Source: Diaporthe sp. PMI_573 (lineage: Eukaryota > Ascomycota > Sordariomycetes > Diaporthales > Diaporthaceae). Taken from it: DNA of 64,000 nt. The translations under genes were made by a program, and so were the position numbers. The notes under the pieces are model-generated. The model made no database searches, had not been told where the DNA came from, and saw only the letters and a list, made by a program, of their open reading frames with translations. The stretch's first letter is position 1; each line of letters starts with the position of its first letter. The stretch covers positions 1,426,001 to 1,490,000 of the forward strand of contig JAJTUP010000004.1 of the NCBI GenBank assembly GCA_021399435.1, written 5' to 3'. Positions 1-11,569 of the stretch are shown here, one piece after another.

Positions 1-644
1 GGTCCAGTGATCTGTTGGCTTGTCCTGGACCATCCTGAGGATGATAATGACCGCGACGATGCAGCCGAAGCTGGCTATGATACTGACCAGTTCCTGCCAC
101 CACCATAACGACGAGCAACGACTCCTTTTTGGGGCCGGCTCCTCTAGTGACATGTACTGCACCATGGACGCGGGCGATTTCGAACCCATTTTTGCTAATG
201 TGTAAAGATCAAAAGGGTCGAGTAATATTCTCGATGAGATTTTCCCGACTACTTGAATGCCCTGAAACGCTGACAAGCCGCCATGGCGCCTCCATGGCAT
301 TGGTTCATTGGGCTGACACCATATAACAATGTGGCTGCCTGGCTGCAGGCGTTTAGGGGGGAGCTGAACTTCGACGTTACACGGCCGTGGCGTCGGCCGT
401 TCAGCGCGCATCAGAGACTGGGATGTTGGAATCCTCCAGTACTACCATCTTCTAGGCATAATCTTGGCCAGCAAAAATTGTGATCTTACATACCACCACA
501 AACCCAACCCATCTGCGTCTGTGCAACTGTCAAAAATGGTACAAGATTAAATGGGCTGATTTTGGGAACTGGAGAGGCGCTTGGAGAGGCCGGCGCGCTT
601 TGGCGCAGTGGACGTGGTCGTTGGAAGTGCAACATTCCGTTAAA
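1..644. other. Left-edge non-coding stretch
   Basis: I see no convincing gene here. The open frames are short and overlap on both strands with no shared coding signal. It may hold the 3' end of a gene outside the window or the promoter of the gene starting near 645. Confidence 0.4.
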
Positions 645-2027
645 ATGGCGGTTAGTTGTCGACCTCGTCCCTTGTCGCCCGTGTCAGTTGTTCGCAACGA
701 CAAGCAAAGACCAAACCACAGAGAGCTCCGCCATCCGCCAAAGTCTGCGCCCATGGATTGGATTCCAGACGAACACCGAGGCCCAACTGCTGTTCGCCGG
801 TCCCTCTCACGAGCCTCGACAGCGACGTCGACGACTCTGCTGGTTCGCACCCCGTCTTCATCCGATGCCAGCAGCGCCAGCCCAGACCATGCGCGCCGTC
901 TCATGCCCGCCGCAGCCCCTCCCCCTCCGGGCCCGCTGCGGGTCACGAGCCTCAGCGTGACGGACTGGCGACCGCAGTATCCTCGCATAGGGCAGTTCGC
1001 CATGACATCGTCCGAGGAGGTCATCGCGGCCACCCCGAACGGGCTTGTCTATTTCAAGCGGGTGCAGGACCACCCCTCGAAGCCGTGGTCAGAGCCCCGC
1101 CCTTTTCCTCCGACGGCAGCAGCACTGAACGCTTCGACTGTGACTGGGCTGGCGTTGCACCAGGGGGAGAAGGGCTTACTCCACGTCTACTGTGCCGCGG
1201 CGGGCAGGCTGCACGCCTTCTCCCGCTCGGAAGACTCGAGCTCATCCTTCGTTGTTGAGCCTTGCCCTCCATTTGCAGACTCCATGGTCAGCGGCACACC
1301 GGCCGTTACCAGTATCAAGGGAGACTATGATGATAGCCGGGATTGGTGTATCATCGTCCCATGCCCATCCGGTGGCATCCTGTATACTTCGACCATTTTC
1401 CTCAAGGGCGCCTCCTATGGTCTTCGAGGGCAAGGCTGGGAGCCAACCAACCAGCTCGCTGCACACTTGGGCATCATCTCGGCCGTCTCGGTTGCTGTGA
1501 TATACGCCACAAAGCGGGGCAGCTCTGGTATGACTTCTGATTCCACCACAGACATAGTGGCAGTCTGCATCGCCAGCTCCCGATTATACAGCATTGAGGG
1601 GCCGTTCCAAAAGCCATCGTACTCCAGGAAGAATAACTGGCAGGCCCCGAAATCCATCAGAATTCAGCATCCAGGCGAGGTGACCGGCAACCCAGTGCTC
1701 CTCAGCAGTCGAATATACACGGGAGACTACCAGTTGGACCTGTTGGTGCCCTCCGCAGAGGGCGGTGTCTTCCATTTCATACGAACCGTCAAGACCCCTG
1801 ACGAATGGCACATGATCGGACGCATCAACTTTCCAACCGGCATCCCCATTGCGTCGAGCTTGGCTTGTGAGCGGGTCCGCAAAGATTCCCCCGCTCAGCG
1901 GGTTATATTCCGCGCTTTTGTCCAGTGCGGAGGTCGGCTCTACCTCATCGAGACCGCCGAGAATGCTCTTCCGTGGGTTGGATCTCAATTGTACCCGATC
2001 AACAGGCCGGGACCATTCCTGCATTGA
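645..2027 (+). CDS. Beta-propeller-like hypothetical protein
   Basis: This is a single uninterrupted frame of about 460 residues from the ATG at 645 (AAAATGG context). An equally good ATG lies at 753 (CCCATGG) and would give about 424 residues. The open frame reaches back to 480 with no better start. The first 100 or so residues are Ser/Pro/Arg-rich and look disordered. The rest alternates short hydrophobic strands with Gly/Asp turns (for example VTGLALHQGEKGLLHVYC, then LHAFSR), the spacing seen in fungal fucose-lectin or WD-like propellers. No catalytic motif, signal peptide or membrane segment is visible. Function is not recognised. Propeller is inferred from the strand pattern only. Confidence 0.55.
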   Translation: MAVSCRPRPLSPVSVVRNDKQRPNHRELRHPPKSAPMDWIPDEHRGPTAVRRSLSRASTATSTTLLVRTPSSSDASSASPDHARRLMPAAAPPPPGPLRVTSLSVTDWRPQYPRIGQFAMTSSEEVIAATPNGLVYFKRVQDHPSKPWSEPRPFPPTAAALNASTVTGLALHQGEKGLLHVYCAAAGRLHAFSRSEDSSSSFVVEPCPPFADSMVSGTPAVTSIKGDYDDSRDWCIIVPCPSGGILYTSTIFLKGASYGLRGQGWEPTNQLAAHLGIISAVSVAVIYATKRGSSGMTSDSTTDIVAVCIASSRLYSIEGPFQKPSYSRKNNWQAPKSIRIQHPGEVTGNPVLLSSRIYTGDYQLDLLVPSAEGGVFHFIRTVKTPDEWHMIGRINFPTGIPIASSLACERVRKDSPAQRVIFRAFVQCGGRLYLIETAENALPWVGSQLYPINRPGPFLH

Positions 2028-3836
2028 TCTGGTGCGTGGAGACTTCGCTGATGCGGCCCTGTGTTCTACTAATTACGGGCGTTCTTAGTTTTCAACCCCT
2101 TCTGAGAAGCGGATCGCAGGTTCCACCTGATACTGAATCGTGATGGATGTGCCAGTGGGTCACCCAAGCAAACAAGGCTCAAGCAGAGAGTATCATTCAC
2201 GGTATGAAAATGCGTACATTAGACTGCGAGAAGGGGAACTCCACAAGCGCGACAGGGATGGCTTACGATTATCAGAGATGGGTGTATGTCTTCTGAAGAT
2301 GGAGATGATGGGATATCGAAGTAGGATCTGCCTAGCTCCTCTGCTCTGTGTAACTTTACGACCACGTTGGTGATGCATGCTAGGCAAATTTTCGCGAGGA
2401 GAGCATGAAATATTCAGGACAGGCACTCTCGACTTGTCACAGGGGACTCTGCGAAATTTGGAACAGGTCTCGGCGCGAACTACAAACCAACCATTTGACA
2501 CGCGCGTGTGCGCGGGTTCATTGCGTATCTTGAAGCTGTCTTTTATGCTCAGACACCCATTAACTATGAATTGATTGCTGAGGTGTGCGTACGTATGGCA
2601 ATCCAACTCCAGAATACTTTGACAATGGTCGACCGTCCGCTCCAAAGTATTACCGAGGCAATGAACGAGTGCGTAAACCGTTATGCATTCTTTCTTTCAA
2701 GAGAGCTGAGCCTCTGAGAACATAATAGATGAGGATAGTATCCTGGGATTCGGATCCTACTATCAAAGTGCTGAACCACATCTCGGGGTTCGGCCTGAAC
2801 AACGTTGCCTAAGTAATAATCTGAGGCGTCGACCGACTTCCGCTCCATTGAGGCACACAGGCACACAACATGACGAAGGCATTTGTGTCAATACCGAGAA
2901 GCGTGAACTTTGGTGGCGAGTCATTGGTCCATTGACACACGACCCACTGGCAGGGAACCTTTGTACTGATCGACAAACAAGTGGGACAGGCGGCAACGGC
3001 CTGCATGGAGGTGGAGTTTCGACTACAATTCTAGGGCTACAAACTCACAGTACGCCCAGATGTCAATACAACGGGGATCCATAGAATTTGTCATTATAGG
3101 GCAGTTGCGGTTGAAGGTTTGGACTAAAATCTGACAACCCCATAAAGCTGTGCTGGACAGCCACGACAGCTTCCACTTACTCGGCTGTTCTCGAAAGAAA
3201 TATCTTGGCGGCCTGCGCCAACGCTTGATAGGATTGATGATCTGCGAGTCCTTTCCTACACAAGGCGGTGTCAGCTGGAGACTGGCTAGAGTATACCTTT
3301 ATAGGTTGCTTTTGACCGTTTTCCATTTTAAGGAAGATACCAAATCAATGCCCCTACCTATGTACTGCAATGGCTCGTCAGGTAAGTCATTCATGTGAAG
3401 AACTAGTGACCAGCAAATTCAATGACAAAGATTGCATACATTCCTTGGAATTTGAGTTCCAAGTTATCAGTGAGGCTCTAGTTGAGAGTATATAATCGTT
3501 GAATAATGTAGATGGATGAGAATTCGAGCGCTTCAAGCAAGACAACCGATTGGTATGCACTGCCGACCCAGTGGGTCAAGGTCAACAAGGTTGAAGATTG
3601 CCCTTCAGATTTGCCTCAACAAGATCTTATTCGCAGCAATGTGGATAGAAGGAATATAGATCGGCACGTAAAGGATTCTTTGTGTGGAAATTGCTGCTTA
3701 TTGTTGTTAGGAAGCAGCATCACCATACAAACTGTGCTTCCGGGTACCGGCACGTACGCATCGAGCACTCAAGATAGAGATGAGGACATGGCGAAAGTAT
3801 TTGGAACCAGAGACGACACTGCCTCTTCATCTCATC
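2028..3836. other. Gene-poor interval
   Basis: Only short overlapping frames are present on both strands and none resembles a known protein. A 109-codon frame from 3512 starts with ATG but has no domain and ends just before a TATA box, so I do not call it. The right end is probably promoter sequence for the small secreted protein. Confidence 0.4.
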
Positions 3837-3843
3837 TATAAAA
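3837..3843 (+). promoter_or_regulatory. TATA box of the secreted-protein gene
   Basis: TATAAAA lies 129 bp upstream of the ATG at 3972. It is followed by a C/T-rich leader (3860-3930) of the kind common in strongly expressed fungal genes. The distance fits a 5' UTR of about 100 nt. Confidence 0.55.
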
Positions 3844-3971
3844 GAGCTGCCAGTTCCGCCGTTCTCAATTTCTCTCAGTGGCTCAATCATCACCACTCTA
3901 CACAGTTTCCCCCTCTGCGATACCATCCACCAAACAGCCCAAAGCTCTGAAGCTACACAGCCAGAATCATC

Positions 3972-4412
3972 ATGCAGTTCCTGAATCTTCACTCCCTTGC
4001 CCTGGCCGTCCTGGCCGCTTCTGCCGTCGTCGCAAGCCCTGCCGAGCACAAGAACTCTAAGCGCAATGATGGGGTTAGTGGACCACACTTGATAGGCAGT
4101 CGCCTTGTTGGCTAGTGGCTAATCAGAGAGGCATCAACAGGAGTGCAACGGAACGTCTTGCAACCTCAACCCTGGGTTTATCCCGGCAAACTACAAATGC
4201 ACTATCGGATCGGTATGTCCAAGTTTTCACAATCGGCGATACGCCATGTCCTGGAATCTTCCATTGAAATTTCAATATTTCCGTTTCACACATGCTAACA
4301 TGCTTGACTGAAGTGTGTCGGCTCCGGAGGTGGCGATGGTGCAAAGTGCAGGTCCGTTGGCACTACCGGTGACATCCTCTGCCCTGTGGGCTGTGGCGAT
4401 CGGTGCCCTTGA
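3972..4412 (+). CDS. Small secreted cysteine-rich protein
   Basis: Three exons (3972-4073, 4141-4212, 4314-4412) join in phase 0 to encode 90 residues. Donors are GTTAGT and GTATGT; acceptors are CAACAG and TGAAG, with CTAAT and CTAAC branch-like sites upstream. Residues 1-21 form a signal peptide (MQFLNLHSLALAVLAASAVVA). A short propeptide ends in a Kex2-type Lys-Arg at 30-31. The mature part of about 59 residues has eight cysteines, enough for four disulfides, and is rich in Gly and Asn. No paralogue or known family is recognised. By size, Cys content and processing signals it is a candidate apoplastic effector or an antimicrobial-type peptide; that role is inference. The gene falls between short frames and was found from its splice sites. 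Confidence 0.75.
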
Positions 4413-5195
4413 TAGCGTAATATACGCAAAGGCAGGAGGATATGAGGAGGCTTGTCTTATTGATGCCGATTTGGGCCTCTACACTCATTCCTTGCTTTTT
4501 AACTAGGACCATTATGTATTGGCCTTTTTCACTTTTTCCGATGTCTGTCACGATCTTACGATGACGAAAGCCTTGTATTTGTTGGTAGATACGTCCAAAT
4601 TGAAATACCATATTGCCAACACCTCCAACTGGGCATTGATCAAATGCCATGCTCATTAAACTCACGTTCGTTTTGTGGTGCCGGGGCAGACCGCTTTCGC
4701 CAACTGAGAACGTTTCCAATGGGAGCATGTTCATCTCCTTGGGGCACTGACTTCAGGGTGGCAATGCAGCTCCGTTCCAATCGCGTGTTACTCACTGCTG
4801 GAGAGCCGCCCTGTTGGTCACTCCGAAGTAGACTGGTATTGAATGGGATTTAGGGTAACATCATCACAGTAGGCACCAGCGGCCTAGCAGGCGGCAGTCA
4901 GCCGTTACGGATGAATAAAGACAACCTCTGACTCAAGCAATCAGCCTTGAACACGACTTTAATTAATATCACAAAAAGTCCTTAACTCTCTCTGGCCAAC
5001 CGCATATGAATCTCACATACTCAAATTGTATTCCAAGTTGGTCGCCAAACTCCAAATCTCTCGGTACCTAGGTACTCATTCGTATCAATCGCATCCTACA
5101 TTCGAAAGTAATCCACCCTTCCCTTCCCTCCTTCCTGAGTCCCCAAGCAAGACTCGATTCTGTCCATGTAACAAGGCGTCCAGCTCTCGTCCGCG
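4413..5195. other. Intergenic: 3' region and kinase promoter
   Basis: No gene is supported. It holds the 3' end of the secreted-protein transcript and the upstream region of the kinase-like gene, including an AT-rich segment at 4955-5060. Confidence 0.4.
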
Positions 5196-6720
5196 TTGGA
5201 GCAATTATGTCAGACACAGATTCAGCAACCGACTCGGAAGTCCAGACACAAGTACCACCCATTCCAGCTAGGCCAAAGCGAGGGCCTAGAATGGTATGAG
5301 CCTGGAGGTATTCACCCGGTCCATCTTCAAGATGTCTATGACTCGCGATACTCGGTTGTTCATAAACTTGGATTCGGCGGCTTCTCAACGGTGTGGCTCG
5401 CACGCGATTCTGTCAAGGGGAAATCGGTCGCGCTCAAGATTCTGGCCACAGAAACCTCAACCACAAGCACGGCTCAACCAAGGATCTTCGAGGACGATGA
5501 AGTCAAAGCATCAGCTCATTTTTGCATACCAAAGCGAGAATTCTGTATCGACGGCCCAAATGGACGCCATCTGTGTCTCGTTTTGCCTCTTGTCGGCCCT
5601 AGTTGCTCCTCGTTGAGCAAAGGGAACTCGAAAATGAAGCCAGCTCTGGCGGTCGATATTGGTAGACAGGCTGTGAAAGCTACAGCGCTGCTCCATCCAA
5701 AGGGCTTCTGCCATGGCGGTAAGAACTCCCCTTGCTTTAGTACGGGCCCTGCTAGAAACTGGACTGACACAGATACTAGATCTAACTGCCGGCAATTTGA
5801 CCCTTCAGCTTTCCGAACAATTTCAAGGCTATGAGGAAGAGCACATTTACCGAGCCTTCGGCCGGCCGTTGACCCATCCTATTGAGACCTACTCGGGGAA
5901 GCCTGCCGGTCCTAGCGCCCCGGCATACATTGTCAAACCTCTAGACTTCTGCGCCTCTTCCACGAACCTCTTGACCAGGCGCTTATGTGTCATTGGCTTT
6001 GACCAGTGCTTTCAAAGGGACCATCCACCGGCAAGAATGGGAACACCTGCAGTTTATATGGCACCTGAGGTCGCAATCGGCCAGCCACCCGGAGAAGCGT
6101 CTGACATCTGGGCCCTAGGCTGTGTGATATTCCGCATGCGCTCTGGCAAGGACCTATTCCTCGATTACGACACTTGCTGCCCTTACCAAGTCCTCCAGCA
6201 GATCGTGAGGACCATCGGTGATTTATCGGCCGGTTGGGCGGATGTGCCCTTCGACGAAGATGGATGGCCAACAACAGATTCGGCAATCGGGGAAGTGAAT
6301 ACTTACGGTGCCTCGAGGACGCCCCTGAAGGAAAGAATATTTCCGTTGTTGGATGCGCCACCGTCACTATACATGAACAGCCGCGGCGGACCAGAGGCCC
6401 CAACCGAGGACCCGGCAGCGCTGCTCGTGCCCGAGGACGCCCCTTTGCGCGTTCCGTACCCCGCCGCCTATGGGTCGATGATATGGAAGCCTACGGCTGT
6501 ATGAATTGACGGAGACTATCATGTTTCCTATGGCGATGAGATGGAATAGGCTTTTCGGGGCGCGTTTCGTCGGATCTCCGACGACGAGGCCTCGCTGTTG
6601 CTGGATCTGTTCTCTCGCATATTTGTGTATGGTGCAAGCAGTCGCCTCAGTCTGGAAGACATCGCTGCGCACCCTTGGTTTCGTTTTTATCACGAGGAAG
6701 AAATGGCACATGAAGGCTGA
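5196..6720 (+). CDS. SRPK-like kinase, probably catalytically impaired
   Basis: Three exons (about 5196-5718, 5780-6498, 6550-6720) give about 470 residues. The N-lobe signature EGLEWYEPGGIHPVHL and the glycine loop GFGGFSTVWLARD are typical of fungal SR-protein-kinase-like enzymes. VALKIL supplies the lysine. The catalytic loop CHGDLTAGNL is completed only after splicing at 5719/5780 and keeps Asp and Asn. The metal-binding DFG is replaced by GFD (VIGFDQCF). The APE motif (MAPEV) and the C-lobe DIWALGC are present. The last exon supplies the closing helix (IAAHPWF). The helix-C region between about residues 85 and 115 is short and unlike the family. A more family-like N-terminus rich in Asp/Ser starts at 5207 but runs one base out of frame with the kinase. 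This is either a pseudokinase or a decaying gene. Confidence 0.65.
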
Positions 6721-6886
6721 GATACTGTTCTTTTAAAGGGGACAGAAAAGCAGGATGAAGAAAAGAGTGCACGGAAGGAAAACTGCATTCTCAGTACTTG
6801 AAAAGAAATTGTCCGCACAGCAATGTGATACTTCTGCCCAGGACTCGATCAACATGACTTCCACCCAACGCAAAACAAACTGAGAT

Positions 6887-9040
6887 TCAGGCCAGCATAA
6901 CAGGGGTCGGGTCTTTATAGAAACTCGACGGCACTAAGAGCTCATCTTCCGGCCAGGGTTCGCGATAGCAGGACATGTCCCAGGTGATACCCCGTACCAT
7001 CATTATCCACCAAGCCAGCTGCGCCTCTGCGTCTGTCACTTCAACCCCGAATTCGGCAAGTTCTTCCCGTATTCCATGATCTCTGGACTTCATGCGTTGT
7101 ATAATCGTGTTCATCTGGAAGTAGAAGCGGGGGTTTCTAAACCAACCTCTGGCTTGGGGAGGAGCTTTCTCTTCTACGCCAGCGACTCCAGCCCAGTCGC
7201 TGGGAAGGACTTCTCTTCCAGCAATATCTCTTTTCAGCTGATTCTTCACCTCTTGATATTCCTCTTCTGCCTCGTCAATTGCCCTGTGAGTCATGGAGGT
7301 ATGCGCGGCCACTAGTAAGGTATACCGAGTTGAACTGCCTTCTGGACGATTTGTGTTTGGCCGGTCCCATTCACGATCTTTCAGGCTCTCTGTGCATTTC
7401 CTGAATGCAAACCCACATCTCTGCAGGAACTGAACTGAGGGACCTCTGCCTCCTTGTGAGCGAGTTACTGGGATTCTCCGGTATGGTGTGAATTCGACAC
7501 AATAAAAGTCTAGTGCATGATCGTCCTTGAGCTGGTCCAGCAGTGCCTTCACGGCCTGGAGCGACTCCAAGTCCTCTCGACTATACTGGGAGTGACCGTG
7601 TTTCAACTCTGCGTCGAGCTGCTGTAACAAAGCGATGCGGCTCTCAAAGTAGTGTAGAAATGACTCAGCTCTGTGCCATGGCCACCCCGCAAATCGCACA
7701 ATGGCGGAGTTTGAGAATTCCTGTGGCAAGAAAGGGCACAGCAATTTCGTGAGATCATGCCTTGCAGCCTCAGGTTCAAAGCTGCCGTGCACGAATCCTC
7801 TTTCGACTCCAGTGAATTCCAGGATTCTTCTGAGAACTTGCCATTCGCCCTCTGGTTCTCCATCGCGTCGCACCATACTGAAGTCCCTTTTCACCAGGTC
7901 GGGATCCCCAGGGAGGATTCCACACAGGAGCTTATCCGCATACTGGCTGGGAATGATCCTAGCCAAATACTTGTGGTCTCCGGCACTTGTGAAGTTCAGT
8001 ATCAGCCCCGATCGGCTGGCCGAACTTAGGCCATATCCGTTGCCGACGGCCAGCAATGTGCCATTCTCAACATCGAGCTTCCGCCATTGCATGCCCATTC
8101 GCAGGGCGAACAGGATGATATCTCCCAGCCTGGTTTGGGCCACTGGACGAGTGGTATCGCTCCCGCGGACGTCCCAATGCATAGTCTTGCGTACAACAAC
8201 GGGTTGGCTCGGTTCCGCTGCCGTCTCTCCAGACAGATTATACCAATCATCTGGGCGGCCGGAATTTGGGCCGTCACCCCATACGCGCATGTTGATCCAA
8301 GCTGCTCTATCATCGACTCCGTCGAACACATGGCCGTATGAGCTGTAGGTGAGATGAACAGCTCTTAAGAAAGCTGCGATCGCGTGAACTACGTCAACAC
8401 AAGTACTCCATATGTCACATCATGGATGAGCTCACCGATCCAGGACACCAACGCAGACGCTGGGTCCTCGAACTCTCTCTGAGGAGGACGATCGCCGCCC
8501 TCTCTCGTGGCATCCTCCTTTTCGCTCCTTCTTAGACCGCTCCATGCCGGCAGATATGAGCGCCAGCTCGCTGGCAACGCCTGTGACGGATGCACTGTCT
8601 CCAGTATCAGGCGTTCTCCCTTACTGTCTGTTTTCTCACACAAAGGATACAGAAGATGTATTCGCCGCCTATGGGGGCTTTCGGTCATCTCCTTTATGCA
8701 CTCCGATAGGGACAAGAGGCGAATGAGCGGAGCATCGTAGACCGTCTCGAAGCGAAATTCTGACGGGACGAGGCGTCTATGACGAGTCCTATGCCATGGT
8801 CCGATGATTGATTCGGCGCAGTTGCGATAGCCATCCGCGGTGGCGAAGTATTGTTGGAGGACTTGAAGGAGAGAAACAAGCAGGGCAACCAGAGAGACTA
8901 GAAGGGCCACGATGGAGACTCCTGCGGAATGATCAATTGGTTAGCTCCGTATCCTGGATGAGTATTTCTGATGGCCGAATTTGATGACGGCCAGAACTTC
9001 AAAAGTGGGGTCATCGCTCACTTTCCGACGTATCCATCAT
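6887..9040 (-). CDS. Modin-type fungal protein with N-terminal membrane segment
   Basis: Three exons read on the minus strand: 9040-9022, 8921-8436 and 8373-6887. Phases match (donor GTGAGC, acceptor CCGCAG; donor GTGAGC, acceptor CGCAG) and the product is 663 residues. The short first exon begins with two ATGs. Residues about 9-24 are strongly hydrophobic (VALLVSLVALLVSLLQVL) and are followed by QQYFATADGYRNC and GPWHRTRHRR. This is the signature start of a fungal family often annotated as modin. A Cys/Trp-rich central region and a charged C-terminal half follow. Biochemical function is unknown to me. The N-terminal helix suggests membrane association. Family call is moderate; exon structure is fairly firm. 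Confidence 0.7.
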
Positions 9041-11569
9041 TGATGCGTTCTATACTCGTTTCTGGAACAAGATAGGTAATGGTGAGACGCGATTCGAGAA
9101 TTCCGTTTGAGATCCAAATGCTACCTACGCTTCCTAATAGAATACTTCTTTCAGGCTGAATAATGACGCGAATAGAATGTTTATGACTGTTCTTCCTTCG
9201 GCGATGAAGTTCACCGCTCATGGCTTATTGCATACGCTAGCGCATGCAGAAGAAACCAGCAGCCTCGGGTGGCGCACTCCCCTCATGCAGTGCAGCGTGA
9301 TCTTCAATGGCTTTCTGATATGAGTGGTCGGGTCCGAAGAGGCAAGAACACAGCATCCTATAGACAAGACGAGACAGGTAGTCATCCCATATCCACGCAG
9401 TGATTGGACATCTCACAAGACGTCACAACAGGCGGGGGCATAATTACCCTAGTTATACAATGTCGTAATGGTTGTGGCTGGTAGGAGCAATATCTCAGAA
9501 AGAATAGACCCACAGTATTTTAACAAGTACCTAGGTATGTAGATCCGTAGCAGGCAAGGGGAAATTTATTCCCCTGTCTGGCAATCTACAAACTCTCTCC
9601 ACCTGTAATACCTGTGATGCGGTCCACGCTTCCGCTTTCGTGATTGGCTATGTCTGCCGCGCCGCATTGGCAGCCTCGTAGCCAGAATAGCGCCTAGCCG
9701 GCAATCTCGCAGTACCTTTTTCAACTGCCGGACCGCAATCGATAGTACTGTATCTCCTGGCCGAGGAGGCAGTGCCATATGCGCAACCAGTGCCTCGATG
9801 GTGGCCACTCACTTTCAGGGGTCTGTGAGTCCGCAGTAATAGATCATTGTTCTGAGATACCCTGTCTTGAATTGAAAACAAAAGCGTCACTCAGCTTGGT
9901 ACAGCTTGTTCAAGCTTGCGCCAACAGACATTAATCTGCCCCCAGGCGCCAGATCTAGGGGTTCTGCTAGCTTTCAGACTTTAATACTGGGTCACAACCT
10001 TAAATATGGAATGAAGGAAGAGGTATAGTAAAAGGTCTGATTTGCGCGCAGCGTTCAGCAGAGAACTGTTTTTTTTAAACTAGAAAAGAGCGACGATGTC
10101 CTTGGTCCACCTGGGATATCCTGACAAGTTCTGTACTGAAAAACACTGAAAACGAAGGAATTCCATGCCGTGGTAAAAGCATATTCCACAACGCTGAAGA
10201 CATAATCCGCTGACTGGACAGATTTTGAGAAGCCGGAGCAAGGCCCACAAAGCACCCTGCGTACAACATTCTTCGAGGATAATATAAACTATCTTCGTGA
10301 ATAAGCGGTGCACGCATCGCAGACCCTATGATTACAGGGTTGGATGACATAGTTGGCTTGGACAACACGCCTCCCACCGCATCGCCCATAGCGATTTGGG
10401 CCATATCCGCAAGACTCGTAACAGCACCTCCAAACACCACCAAGCTGATTGTGGCGGCAGTTGTTTCTGCCGCAGCATGCATCGAACTGATTCGAAACGG
10501 TGGCGCTTCTATTTCTGTATATGTTTCTTCTGCCGGTCGGGCCTCTTGTATGGCTTGGGCAGTAATTTACGCCCCTTGTACTGTGTTTACCGTAACGGTA
10601 GATTTGCTTGACGCTGTGATATATTGTGTTTTTGCTGAAACTTGTTTCTAAGAATAATATATTAAAATGTTTTGGGAGTATATTTTATCAGGGTTAATAG
10701 GTGTAATGTAATGTGTTCTAGATGGTGGACTTACTTCCAAACAGTCGACTTTGTTGATGAACACTATTTTATAAGTATACAAATACAGGCGATGAAAAGC
10801 CATGGATGGTATCTAATCTTGAAACTAGGGCGCCGTAATGATCTAAGAATAGATTAATGTAGCTTACAGGAAGCCATATTTGGTTGTCGACTGGCTAAGG
10901 GTAGTCATGGCCTTGGTGAGGCTGGGCTACTAACAGAGCAGAGAATTGCAACAATGCTGTGAATAGCGGAATATGTTGTGACTATTATATAAGATCATCT
11001 CTGCTATTGAGATGATGTTGGCCAGCAAAGTAGGGAGTTGGTGTTGGCATTAAGGCCGTAGCAGATTTATTTGTGTGGTCGAAGGCCCCGAGCCTTACCG
11101 GGGCGTCCTCCATCAGTACCCATCGCTTAACCTGTTGGTACCTAAGAATAGGGCTGCATGAGGTCTGTAAACCGGCGTGTGGTTTTAACAGTTACGACTA
11201 ATGGTTGGGAATTAGCTGCTGCAAGCGAAACTTGTCAGTCTTGGAACAAGAAGTTGCTAATTACGGCCAGCTGCTTGGGTCGGCCTAAAATTTGGTGTAG
11301 AGAGCGGCACAGAACCAACATACTCGGTACAGTAGTCCTGTAGGTAAAAGCAGAGCCACTAAAGCGTTTAACGGCCAATAAAAGTCGGCCATGTGGGGCG
11401 GACGAAAATAGCATCAGTTCAATGTGATCCTGGACCGCTGCTCTCTCTGCTAAATGTCAACATACAGCAGACACCGTTGCTTATCATTTCTTTGACAACG
11501 AAGAAACCCAGGGATTTCTTTAACACACACACGGCATTTTTTGGTAACTCGTTGGAACCCATCATTGCA
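9041..11569. other. Gene-poor, partly AT-rich interval
   Basis: No intact gene is supported in 2.5 kb. Base composition shifts to AT-rich at about 10630-11050. A minus-strand frame at 10075-10482 (rich in Ala/Gly/Ser) extends upstream past an in-frame stop with protein-like composition, so it may be the relic of a decayed gene. The rest holds only short frames. Confidence 0.4.

Noticed and set aside
3512..3841. 109-codon plus-strand frame with ATG
   Set aside because: It has no domain or signal peptide and ends at a TATA box. It fits better as upstream sequence of the secreted-protein gene.
9566..9890. Arg-rich minus-strand frames
   Set aside because: Two overlapping frames of 80 codons with no domain, no conserved start and no splice partner.
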